Below are positions 1 through 6,456 of a DNA stretch of 6,522 nt, one piece after another (position 1 is the first letter of the stretch; every line of letters starts with the position of its first letter). The translations under genes were made by a program, and so were the position numbers. This DNA is from Actinomycetota bacterium. GTDB taxonomy: Bacteria; Actinomycetota; Humimicrobiia; Humimicrobiales; Humimicrobiaceae. The notes under the pieces were generated by a model, which was not told the DNA's origin, searched no databases, and was given only the letters and a program-made list of their open reading frames with translations. The stretch is from assembly GCA_003486795.1 (NCBI GenBank), contig DNFX01000221.1, positions 1 to 6,522 on the forward strand. The letters are read 5' to 3'.

Positions 1-442
1 CATAAAAAGGCCAGTAAGTCTGGTCTACATATAGAGAAGTTTTTGGTTTTTTCCCGACAATCAGCCCTTTGCTGTTTTTCAGAAATACCGTTCCTTTTTC
101 ATCAATTTCAAAATCTATATACTTTGGTATTAGGCATTTGGAACCATCATTTAGTTCCCATTCCCTCCAGTTCTCATCATCAGACAGAAATGCCTGTCCG
201 GCATCTATAACATCGATATGGAACAGATCCCTTATCTCTTTTTCCGGATAAGCAAGCTGTTGCTGAAAGTCATACATTCTTGCAAGCTTGTTTTTTATTC
301 CCAGCTTTTTCCTGAGATTGTTATATGCAATTGTAGATATTCCGGTAGAACGCATTCCTCCAAAATCAATGGGGACTCTGTCAGCCTCTTTATGCTCCAG
401 AGCCATCTTCACTCTTTGTCTTGAAGTAATATTTTTATTCAT
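1..442 (-). CDS. Uroporphyrinogen decarboxylase (URO-D) superfamily protein, N-terminal part
   Basis: This gene starts at ATG 440-442 and stays open to the window edge, giving 147 codons without a stop; the C-terminal part lies outside. The start follows a GGGGAGAG ribosome binding site by a few bases. Residues 7-49 (TSRQRVKMALEHKEADRVPIDF, continuing through a GGMRSTGIS segment to KKLGI) match the opening seen in URO-D-superfamily proteins encoded beside sugar transporters. True HemE has a conserved Arg-containing MRQAGR motif after RVPI; here the segment is DFGGMRSTG, so heme synthesis is unlikely. The superfamily also holds corrinoid/CoM methyltransferases such as MtaA, but no specific reaction can be assigned. 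It lies 46 nt after the second permease gene with no visible terminator between, so co-transcription with the transporter is likely. The family call is confident; the function is open. Confidence 0.85.
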   Translation of the reverse strand, partial: MNKNITSRQRVKMALEHKEADRVPIDFGGMRSTGISTIAYNNLRKKLGIKNKLARMYDFQQQLAYPEKEIRDLFHIDVIDAGQAFLSDDENWREWELNDGSKCLIPKYIDFEIDEKGTVFLKNSKGLIVGKKPKTSLYVDQTYWPFY

Positions 443-488
443 CAAACTCTCCCCTTTTTTGAAATGAATATCAATATAAAATCATATA

Positions 489-1316
489 TCATTCACCTGC
501 AACAGATAAAACCATTCCGGATATAAAGTATTTTCTGAGAAGAATAAATAATAATATTGTCGGAAGAGACGTAAATATTACCCCGCTCATTATATACGGA
601 ATAATACCACCGCTGACTCCTGACATAGAAGCAAGAGATACCATTACCGGCCTGGCATTATCGGTTCTGGTAAGAACCATTCCGAAAAGCAAATCATTCC
701 ATATCCATGACATCTGAAATAATGCTACAACAGCAGTCGGAGCTATAGCCTGGGGAAGAAATATTTTTGTATAAAGTTGAAAAGAATTGCACCCGTCTAT
801 CATTGCAGCATCTTCTATTTCTTTGGGAATGGTAGAATAAAAACCTCTGTAAACAAAAAGACTGAAAGGAATAGCAAGAGCAGAATATACCAGTATCATA
901 CCGGTTTTAGTATCATAAAGCCCTGTCTGGTTAAAAATCTTGTACAGAGGGATAAGATACATCTGGAAAGGAAATAATGTGCCCGAATAGATTATTAAAA
1001 ATAAAATAAAATTAAATTTAGGTTTAAGCCTTACAATACTGAATGCAGCCATCGATGCAGTAATTATGGTAATAATTCCTCCGGCTACTGAATATATAAT
1101 AGAATTCAGGAAAAACTCATGTAACTTCCAGTGCTGTATTGCTTTTTTAAAATTATCAAATAAAGCAAATTGTGTTGGAAAATGGAAAAAACTTGTGGAA
1201 TTGAATTCCTCAGGACTCTTTATTGCAGCCTGAACAACTGAAAATATCGGTAATAACCATGCAAGTACAAGTAGTATTATAATAATATATGTAATTGTTT
1301 TTCTGAGTGCCGCCAT
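489..1316 (-). CDS. Sugar ABC transporter permease, MalG/UgpE type (CUT1)
   Basis: Inner-membrane subunit of a binding-protein-dependent carbohydrate importer, 275 residues, the usual size for MalG-type permeases. A hydrophobic segment at about 10-30 is followed by a periplasmic loop and further membrane segments near 71-95, 102-127, 138-157, 190-212 and 240-260. The EAA loop that docks on the ATPase is clear at about 168-189 (EDAAMIDG, then the F-LP ending). The C-terminus (RKYFISGMVLSVAGE) has the RYF-x-G-hydrophobic form typical of this family. The ATG is preceded by a modest AGAGG site 6 nt upstream and lies 16 nt after the stop of the first permease, so the two are translated from one message. 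It ends in TGA. The transported sugar cannot be read from the sequence. Confidence 0.95.
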   Translation of the reverse strand: MAALRKTITYIIIILLVLAWLLPIFSVVQAAIKSPEEFNSTSFFHFPTQFALFDNFKKAIQHWKLHEFFLNSIIYSVAGGIITIITASMAAFSIVRLKPKFNFILFLIIYSGTLFPFQMYLIPLYKIFNQTGLYDTKTGMILVYSALAIPFSLFVYRGFYSTIPKEIEDAAMIDGCNSFQLYTKIFLPQAIAPTAVVALFQMSWIWNDLLFGMVLTRTDNARPVMVSLASMSGVSGGIIPYIMSGVIFTSLPTILLFILLRKYFISGMVLSVAGE

Positions 1317-1332
1317 ATATGCCTCTGCTTCT

Positions 1333-2202
1333 CTAATAATATAACAAATCTTTTTTTACCATGGTTCTAAGGTAAATAGCTGAAATCGCTACTACTATAA
1401 TAGAAAGAACCACTGAAATAGCAGCACCATAACCCATATTCGACATTGTAAAAGTTTCCCTGAACATGGTAACTGCCAGCGTTTCTGAAGATCTGTAAGG
1501 TCCTCCCCTGGTCATTACATAAATAAGATCAAAAACTTTAAAAGAATTAGCAGTCGCCATTACTATGACAACCGTGGTAATAGGTCTGAGCATCGGAAAT
1601 GTAACATGAATAAAAGTCTGCCATTTGCTTGCGCCTTCTATTGTTGCAGCCTCCGTCTGTTCAATCGGAATAGATGTCAGTCCCATTAAAAACAATACCA
1701 TATTTATCCCAAGCTGCTGCCATGTCCAGGTAATAAGAAGGGAAAATGTATTTAATGGAACATTGACAAGCCAGGAAATTTTATCAATTCCGATAAGATC
1801 AAGAAAAGTATTTAATACTCCTATCTGTCTGCTATACATATAGTTCCAGATTATTCCTGTTGCAACAAAAGATATTGTGATCGGTATATAAAAAATTGAT
1901 TTAAAAAAATTACTAAATTTAATTCCCCTTAAAAAAACTGCTATCAGCAGCCCTCCGAAAACAGGGAAAATCAAAGTAATTACAACCCAGAGTATTGTGT
2001 TTGTAAATGAAGTAAAAAAATTCGAATCTTTAAAAAGCTGGATATAATTGCTGAAGCCAATAAAAACAGGTTCTGATATCCCATTCCACTGAAAGAAACT
2101 ATAATATATATTCTGGAACATCGGAACCAGCAACATTAAAAACACCAGCAAAAAAGAAGGTAATATATATAAATAACTGACAAATTTATTATGATATTTC
2201 AT
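1333..2202 (-). CDS. Sugar ABC transporter permease, MalF/UgpA type (CUT1)
   Basis: Partner membrane subunit that should form a heterodimer with the downstream permease and receive substrate from the lipoprotein encoded just upstream. It has 289 residues, normal for the short (UgpA/LacF-like) class without the large MalF periplasmic insert. Membrane segments are visible near 10-30, 68-92, 102-124, 150-174, 204-222 and 258-279. The EAA loop is at about 181-206 (EQTEAATIEGASKWQTF, then the FPMLRP ending), followed by the family-typical TRGGP at 231-235. ATG 2200-2202 follows a GAGGA site by about 7 nt. The gene is separated from the binding-protein gene by 77 nt holding a strong hairpin, which probably sets a lower transcript level for the permeases. 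It ends in TAG. No ATP-binding subunit follows. Confidence 0.95.
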   Translation of the reverse strand: MKYHNKFVSYLYILPSFLLVFLMLLVPMFQNIYYSFFQWNGISEPVFIGFSNYIQLFKDSNFFTSFTNTILWVVITLIFPVFGGLLIAVFLRGIKFSNFFKSIFYIPITISFVATGIIWNYMYSRQIGVLNTFLDLIGIDKISWLVNVPLNTFSLLITWTWQQLGINMVLFLMGLTSIPIEQTEAATIEGASKWQTFIHVTFPMLRPITTVVIVMATANSFKVFDLIYVMTRGGPYRSSETLAVTMFRETFTMSNMGYGAAISVVLSIIVVAISAIYLRTMVKKDLLYY

Positions 2203-2236
2203 ACTTTAATCCTCAAATCCGATAATATATTCTTAA

Positions 2237-2265
2237 GCGGGAAACAGTTTTAACCTGTTTCCCGC
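2237..2265 (-). promoter_or_regulatory. Intercistronic hairpin between binding-protein and permease genes
   Basis: The arms GCGGGAAACAG (2237-2247) and CTGTTTCCCGC (2255-2265) form a perfect 11-bp stem with a 7-nt loop. It starts 14 nt after the stop codon of the binding-protein gene. On the minus strand the stem is followed by TTAAGAATATATT rather than a run of T, so it is not a classical efficient intrinsic terminator. Its place, after the binding-protein gene and before the permeases, is where sugar transporter operons often carry a structure that stabilises the upstream message or lets only some polymerase through, giving much more binding protein than permease. The structure is seen directly; its role is inferred. 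Confidence 0.8.
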
Positions 2266-2279
2266 AAACTGTAAAAATT

Positions 2280-3668
2280 TTACTGGTTTTCGCTCCAGAA
2301 TTTATCGGCAATCACATCAAGATCTGCCAGTATCTGGTCAAGTTTGTCCGGATTTGTTATAAATTCAGCAAATTTATCAACTGCTTCCTCGCAAATAGGT
2401 GTAGGTGTTGCTTCCCAGTATCTGTTAAGTATATTGTAATTCTCATTCTTTACAGTATCAGCTATCTTAACCTTTATTTCGGGAAGGAAATCAGTATTTG
2501 AGTTTACATTTGACGGATATGCCTTATTTAATTTGGCAAATATCTCGTTTCCTTCTGCGCTCATAAAGTAATCTACTGCTACCATTGTAGCTTCCAGATT
2601 TTGTGAATTTGCACTGATACATATGGGAGACATCTCAAGAACAACATTTTTTCCTGCGCTTTCCTTCTGGGAAGGAAGTATAAATGCTCCTATCTTTTCC
2701 TCAGTAACACCAGCAGCTACAAGAACTGATTCATAATACCATGTTCCTGCAAGAATCATTCCTACTTCACCTGTATTAAACATGCTTGGTGCATCTACAA
2801 AATAATCTATACCGGGGTCAGTGAAATATCCTCTGTCAATAAGATCTTTCCAAACCTCGAAAGCTGCTTTTACCTTAGGATCACTGTATTTTACTCTTCC
2901 TTCACAAAGATCAACATAAAGCTGGGGATCTTCCCCAATTACAAACTGCTCAAACATAATAAAGGTAGGCCACCTTGCCTGTACCGTCTGTGCCATCGGA
3001 GTAATACCGTTTTCAAGAAGTGTATCGCACACTGCTTCAAATTCAGCCCATGTTGTTGGTTCTTCCAGATTATACTGTGCAAAAACATCTTTGTTATACC
3101 ATACAGGCCAGTATTCCTGCGTATAAGAATATCCGTATGCTTCTCCATCAAATGTAAATGCATTTCTCAAACCTTCGGAGTATTCATCCTTATGCTTATC
3201 CCATAGAGCTGTTGTCGGTGCAAGAAGTCCCTGATCTATTAAGTCTTTCATTCTCCATGTTGACCACCATGTAAACATGTCCGGAGCATCTTTTGTAGAT
3301 AAAGCAGCGTTTACTGTTGCAATAAAAACGTCTGTTGTAGGATATGGAACAGGTTCGATGCTGATTCCGAATAACTCTTCAGTTTTTGCACCCATGGCTT
3401 CAAAATAAGGCTGATAATTAGGATTGCCTCCCTTATCATGAAGCAATGAAAGAACTGTTCCTGAATAATCCTTGGCTGCTTCTGTCTCTTCAGTAGCTGC
3501 TTCTGTCTCTTCAGTAGCTGCTTCTGTGGTAACAGCTTCTTCAGCCTGCTCTACAGCTTCGCTAACTGCTGGCTCAGCCGGTGTGCAACCAGTAAGAACA
3601 TAAGCTGCAAACATAGTGATTATTAAAGATACTGTAATCAACAACCTGAAAAATGTGCTTCTTTTCAT
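2280..3668 (-). CDS. Extracellular sugar-binding lipoprotein of ABC transporter (CUT1, UgpB/MalE-like)
   Basis: Substrate-capturing component of the importer, 462 residues. A lipoprotein signal peptide is clear: MKR start, hydrophobic segment 7-25, and lipobox LTGC with the modified Cys at 28. Residues 29-66 are a low-complexity Ala/Glu/Thr tether containing the repeated unit TEETEAA, after which the folded domain begins near 68. The body is a typical family 1 solute-binding protein: a DAPDMFTWW segment, then YGYSYTQEYWPVWYNKDVF near 177-195 and an EEPTTWAEF segment, consistent with aromatic residues stacking on sugar rings. The start is set by AAGGAG five nt before the ATG, a strong site suited to high expression. 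A promoter and operator lie upstream and a hairpin follows the TAA stop. The sequence suggests a carbohydrate ligand but not which one. Confidence 0.95.
   Translation of the reverse strand: MKRSTFFRLLITVSLIITMFAAYVLTGCTPAEPAVSEAVEQAEEAVTTEAATEETEAATEETEAAKDYSGTVLSLLHDKGGNPNYQPYFEAMGAKTEELFGISIEPVPYPTTDVFIATVNAALSTKDAPDMFTWWSTWRMKDLIDQGLLAPTTALWDKHKDEYSEGLRNAFTFDGEAYGYSYTQEYWPVWYNKDVFAQYNLEEPTTWAEFEAVCDTLLENGITPMAQTVQARWPTFIMFEQFVIGEDPQLYVDLCEGRVKYSDPKVKAAFEVWKDLIDRGYFTDPGIDYFVDAPSMFNTGEVGMILAGTWYYESVLVAAGVTEEKIGAFILPSQKESAGKNVVLEMSPICISANSQNLEATMVAVDYFMSAEGNEIFAKLNKAYPSNVNSNTDFLPEIKVKIADTVKNENYNILNRYWEATPTPICEEAVDKFAEFITNPDKLDQILADLDVIADKFWSENQ
3475..3527 (-). repeat. 21-bp tandem repeat encoding the lipoprotein tether
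   Basis: Two identical 21-bp copies (3475-3495 and 3496-3516, each starting GCTGCTTCTGTCTCTTCAGT on the plus strand) are followed by an 11-bp partial third copy. The unit is a multiple of three, so it codes in frame for TEETEAA repeats in the flexible segment between the lipidated Cys and the folded domain of the binding protein. Exact identity of the copies points to recent slippage or unequal recombination, and copy number may vary between strains without breaking the gene. Confidence 0.85.
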
Positions 3669-3821
3669 TCGTTCTCCTTCCTAGAACATAACAAGATTAT
3701 TTATTTTATTCAGAAATGATTTTCTATATTAGCACCCCCTTTCCGGAAATCATGTTTTTAAAAGCATTGTTTTTTACTGATTAAAATTTTAATTAGATTA
3801 TTTTAGAAATTAATTTGTTTA
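3669..3821 (-). other. Leader region upstream of the binding-protein gene, with palindromes
   Basis: This is most of the roughly 160-nt untranslated leader expected from the promoter at 3838-3866. It is very AT-rich and holds no convincing gene. It contains a perfect AT-only palindrome ATTAAAATTTTAAT at 3780-3793, a perfect palindrome TTTCCGGAAA at 3740-3749 next to a G-run (GGGGGTGC on the minus strand), and a 7-bp inverted repeat pairing 3716-3722 with 3747-3753. None is followed by a U-tract terminator and no known riboswitch pattern is recognised. The last bases carry the strong ribosome binding site of the binding-protein gene. Confidence 0.45.
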
Positions 3822-3836
3822 TGGTATCGATTTCAA
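3822..3836 (-). promoter_or_regulatory. Candidate cre/LacI-family operator at the transcription start
   Basis: On the minus strand the sequence TTGAAATCGATACCA fits all positions of the degenerate cre consensus WTGNAANCGNWNNCW, and 13 of 14 positions of TGWAANCGNTNWCA. It has the central CG and the partial dyad (TG..ATCGAT..CA) typical of LacI-family operators. It lies directly after the -10 element, covering the predicted start point near 3831, where a bound repressor would block initiation. CcpA (carbon catabolite repression) is one candidate; a local LacI-type regulator outside the window is another. The match is seen directly; binding is inferred. Confidence 0.65.
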
Positions 3837-3837
3837 T

Positions 3838-3866
3838 ATAATATATTTTATGAAAAATTTTGTCAA
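3838..3866 (-). promoter_or_regulatory. Vegetative (sigma70/sigmaA) promoter for the transporter genes
   Basis: On the minus strand a perfect -35 TTGACA (3861-3866) is separated by exactly 17 bp from TATTAT (3838-3843), a five-of-six match to the -10 consensus. Initiation is expected near 3831, about 160 nt before the binding-protein start codon. The element begins about 20 nt after the stop codon of the UxuA-like gene, so the transporter half can be transcribed independently of the enzyme genes upstream. The spacer is AT-rich, as expected in a low-G+C genome. Confidence 0.8.
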
Positions 3867-3894
3867 GAATTTCAGTTGACAGAATTTCAGTTGA
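3866..3894 (-). repeat. 15-bp-period tandem duplication spanning the stop codon and promoter edge
   Basis: The 14-nt sequence AGAATTTCAGTTGA (plus strand) occurs at 3866-3879 and again at 3881-3894, a period of 15. The upstream copy overlaps the last codons and the TGA stop of the UxuA-like gene; the other copy abuts the -35 element. Because the period is a multiple of three, a second TGA falls in the same frame five codons after the first. It may be a chance duplication or a pair of half-sites for an activator just upstream of -35. Confidence 0.7.
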
Positions 3895-4951
3895 TATTTA
3901 ATGCCTGCATCACCGCTTTCATATAGCCTATCGAATATGCCATAGAGGTATGCCACGGTTCGGAAACAGCGTTTATAACAGGTACATGATCAGGAATAAA
4001 AGTACCGTTAAAACCTTCTTCTTTATATGCTTTCATTGTTTCTACCATAGGTACATCTCCTTCATCTATAAACACCTCTTCATACCTGGGAAACCGGCCC
4101 CTGACATTTCTGAAATGCACATAGAATATCTTTTCCCTTGAACCAAAATAATGTATAAGATTTATTACATTTCTGCCCACATCCTGCATCTCAGAAAATG
4201 TACCCTGGCAGAATTCAATTCCGTGATATTTACTTGGAAATATTTCAATCAGTTTTTTAAAATCCTCCACGCTATTCATAATATTTTCTATACCTCTTAG
4301 ACGGGGTGCCGGTGGATCGGCAGGATGGATACACATCCTTACACCGGATTCCTCAGCGACAGGTATTATGTTCTCAAGAAAATAAATCAGTCTTTCCCAT
4401 AACTTCTCTTTTTTTACCTCGCCAAGGAATTTATTTTTATCATAATATGATGTTTTCCAGCCACCCCACAATTCTCCGTAATTAAGAAAATCATTATTAT
4501 CAACTTTGTCATAATCAAATTTTATTATTCCAGAATCACCTCTTCCTCCTCCATCTTCACCTGTGCTGTAATGCCCCCAGTATCCGAGAATAGAAAAGGA
4601 ATACCCAAGACAATAAATTCCGGCTTTGCCAAGATTTCTTATTGTTTTCTTTATATTTTCAATCTGCCTATCACTGCCTTTTATCCCTAACAAAATTCTA
4701 TCGTAATGAAGCGGGTGAAGATTCTCAACTGCCCCAAGTTTTAAGTCTGATTTTTCTACAAATTTTCTTAATTCAAGAAGATCCTCATAAGTCCAGAATC
4801 CGTCTTTCTCCGGCAGAGGCATCCATGCAACAACATCATCTGCGCCTATCTGTTTTGCAAACCTGAGATTTTTCTCATTAAGAATACCCTCTTTAAGAAC
4901 TCCCAGCGGCAGTTCAGTAAAATCAGGATAAAAATTAATACCTATTCTCAT
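3887..4951 (-). CDS. Mannonate dehydratase (UxuA)-like TIM-barrel enzyme
   Basis: Likely cytoplasmic metal-dependent sugar-acid dehydratase or related enzyme. Its 354 residues match the short Gram-positive form of UxuA, which converts D-mannonate to 2-keto-3-deoxygluconate. The MRIGINFYP start fits the first barrel strand. Motifs in UxuA order are HPADPP (His209), EFCQGT (Cys248), VHFRN (His279) and PDH (Asp321-His322), which correspond to the known metal and catalytic positions. A mid-chain segment at about 124-170 rich in Gly, Asp and Tyr is an insertion typical of the family. The first motif has Ala211 where most UxuA proteins I know have Asp (HPDDPP), so substrate or activity could differ. 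No clear ribosome binding site precedes the ATG, which suggests translational coupling or weak initiation. No uronate isomerase or fructuronate reductase lies nearby, so a true mannonate role is not assured. Confidence 0.75.
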   Translation of the reverse strand: MRIGINFYPDFTELPLGVLKEGILNEKNLRFAKQIGADDVVAWMPLPEKDGFWTYEDLLELRKFVEKSDLKLGAVENLHPLHYDRILLGIKGSDRQIENIKKTIRNLGKAGIYCLGYSFSILGYWGHYSTGEDGGGRGDSGIIKFDYDKVDNNDFLNYGELWGGWKTSYYDKNKFLGEVKKEKLWERLIYFLENIIPVAEESGVRMCIHPADPPAPRLRGIENIMNSVEDFKKLIEIFPSKYHGIEFCQGTFSEMQDVGRNVINLIHYFGSREKIFYVHFRNVRGRFPRYEEVFIDEGDVPMVETMKAYKEEGFNGTFIPDHVPVINAVSEPWHTSMAYSIGYMKAVMQALNIN

Positions 4952-5008
4952 TATTTTAAAAAAGACTGCTTAAATTTTAATTATTCAGGGAAAAGTTGCT
5001 GCCGGCAT

Positions 5009-6442
5009 TTAAATCAGAAGATAATCCATCTTCATTATTTCAGCTATTGATACACATTGATCTGAAACATCTCCATAAACCAGGGCAAAATGCTTGCCAC
5101 AGCCGAAACGGCATATTTTCTCAAAATAATCATCAATATCTGTATTATCTATTTTAATTACTGCAAAAGGAGAGTGTATATCCAGAAGACTGTAATCAAC
5201 AGCAGTACCTCTTACAATTTTCAGTTTATATTCATCATGAATAGAACCCATGGTAAGCAAAGTCACTTTGCCGGGTTTTAAAATAAAGTTAAATGCAAAT
5301 CCCTTTCTTATCTGACCATCAGGCAGGGTATAGGTATCATACATAAGATTTCTTACATATATTTCACTGCTATCTTTTGCAAGTTTTGTTGAACCTACCC
5401 CGCTATGACCACCCATTACAATGTTTTTACTCTTATCAAAAGCCCAATTTTCCCATTGCTGTACGGGATTACCAGTCAGTTTCCCAAGTATAAGCTGACA
5501 GATTACATGAGACATATCGCCTTCATCTGAACATGCTATACAATCATCCATAAGTTTAGACATGGTGTAATAAGCAAGAACCCTGAAATCCATAAATTCA
5601 TTGCAGTTATTCGGATCTACAGTAATTGTAAGTCCGGAAAGATTTCTGTTTTTTATAAGATTTTTTACACCAAGATACATTCTTGCTTCATCATATAAGT
5701 CAGTATCCTCCGGTTCAATAATTTTATATTTGTCTTTCATATCCATGACTTCAGCTTTGATATCCGAATCATTGATTTTTTTTACTTCCCTGACTACATC
5801 GGAAAAATTAAGCCAGTCAAGTGCAACTCCGAATAATTTTTCAAGTTTTGCATTATTATCCCAGTTATCATGCATCCCTTTAAAAACTCCCGGAAGATAT
5901 GCGAGTTTGGATTTTTTTATAGAATTAATTACCCATGAGGCTTTCGCAAATGAGTTGATTTTTTCAGAAATCTTTTTCTCACCTGGATTACCTACAAGAA
6001 ACTTGTATTCGAAATCATCTGCCATATTAGGCATTGAAGAAGTCAGCTGCACTGTCCCGTTTATTCCCCATGACCTCGGGAAATCTTTGATGTCCAGATT
6101 TTCAGGTATTCCTTCATAACCCTGAACCATCAGAACAATTACTGGCACTTTTCTGTCAATATTCTTTAAAAAACCCATTATTACTTCATCAAGCGTATAT
6201 ACAAACTCACTTATTATGATCAGATCCAGATCAAGTCCGTGAAAATACCTTCCTTCTTCTATACCACCTTCTTCCGTACGCGCAATTTTCCTGAAAATAA
6301 CATCATTTTTTAAAGAAAGATTTTTAATTAGTTTTGATATATCTTCCTGTACAACTTTATCTATTTCAGTCATGTCAAATGCAGTGGAGTAAAGCTCATC
6401 AACTGTTGCAAACAAACCTATCCTGGGTTTGGGACCAGCCAT
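5009..6442 (-). CDS. L-arabinose isomerase (AraA) superfamily protein, divergent
   Basis: Probably a cytoplasmic metal-dependent aldose-ketose isomerase; 477 residues against about 500 for E. coli AraA. The central domain aligns by eye with AraA: FGVALDW and VKKINDSDIKAEV followed by DKYKI (about 204-241) match AraA's FGFSVNTW and VNSISDGDINALI segments, and the EARMYLGVK segment (252-260) matches EAARIELGMK. The four AraA metal/catalytic positions have counterparts: Glu282, Glu307 (in DEGD), His346 (in GGHSG) and His451 (in GKHFALVYGD), close to 306, 333, 350 and 450 in E. coli. However, the residues after His346 (SGVGS) differ from AraA's MLEVCPS, and the C-terminus is short, so L-arabinose need not be the substrate. 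A strong GAGGAGGG site precedes the ATG, and the upstream gene ends 14 nt before it, indicating an operon. Confidence 0.75.
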   Translation of the reverse strand: MAGPKPRIGLFATVDELYSTAFDMTEIDKVVQEDISKLIKNLSLKNDVIFRKIARTEEGGIEEGRYFHGLDLDLIIISEFVYTLDEVIMGFLKNIDRKVPVIVLMVQGYEGIPENLDIKDFPRSWGINGTVQLTSSMPNMADDFEYKFLVGNPGEKKISEKINSFAKASWVINSIKKSKLAYLPGVFKGMHDNWDNNAKLEKLFGVALDWLNFSDVVREVKKINDSDIKAEVMDMKDKYKIIEPEDTDLYDEARMYLGVKNLIKNRNLSGLTITVDPNNCNEFMDFRVLAYYTMSKLMDDCIACSDEGDMSHVICQLILGKLTGNPVQQWENWAFDKSKNIVMGGHSGVGSTKLAKDSSEIYVRNLMYDTYTLPDGQIRKGFAFNFILKPGKVTLLTMGSIHDEYKLKIVRGTAVDYSLLDIHSPFAVIKIDNTDIDDYFEKICRFGCGKHFALVYGDVSDQCVSIAEIMKMDYLLI

Positions 6443-6456
6443 ATAAATCCCTCCTC

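Noticed and set aside
69..424. Two short plus-strand open frames over the URO-D-like gene
   Set aside because: The minus-strand frame through this stretch encodes a recognisable protein family with a good ribosome binding site; the plus-strand frames are Ser/Phe-rich shadows.
2237..2265. The hairpin as a full intrinsic terminator ending the operon
   Set aside because: No T-run follows the stem on the transcribed strand, and the permease genes that need the binding protein lie directly downstream without a visible promoter.
3723..3752. A nine-codon minus-strand mini-frame (MISGKGVLI) in the leader of the binding-protein gene
   Set aside because: It has no ribosome binding site, no run of regulatory codons and no adjacent terminator-antiterminator pair, so an attenuator peptide is not supported.
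3780..3793. AT-only palindrome as an intrinsic terminator of the upstream enzyme genes
   Set aside because: It has no G/C pairs and no loop beyond the palindrome centre, so a stable RNA hairpin is unlikely; it also lies downstream of the transporter promoter.
3866..3894. Direct repeats as a CRISPR fragment or transposon target-site duplication
   Set aside because: Only two copies exist, the period is 15 bp with a 1-nt gap, and there is no inserted element or spacer between them.
5601..6119. A 172-codon plus-strand open frame
   Set aside because: It lies wholly inside the AraA-like gene on the opposite strand, has low-complexity Ser/Phe-rich composition typical of antisense shadow frames, and has no ribosome binding site.
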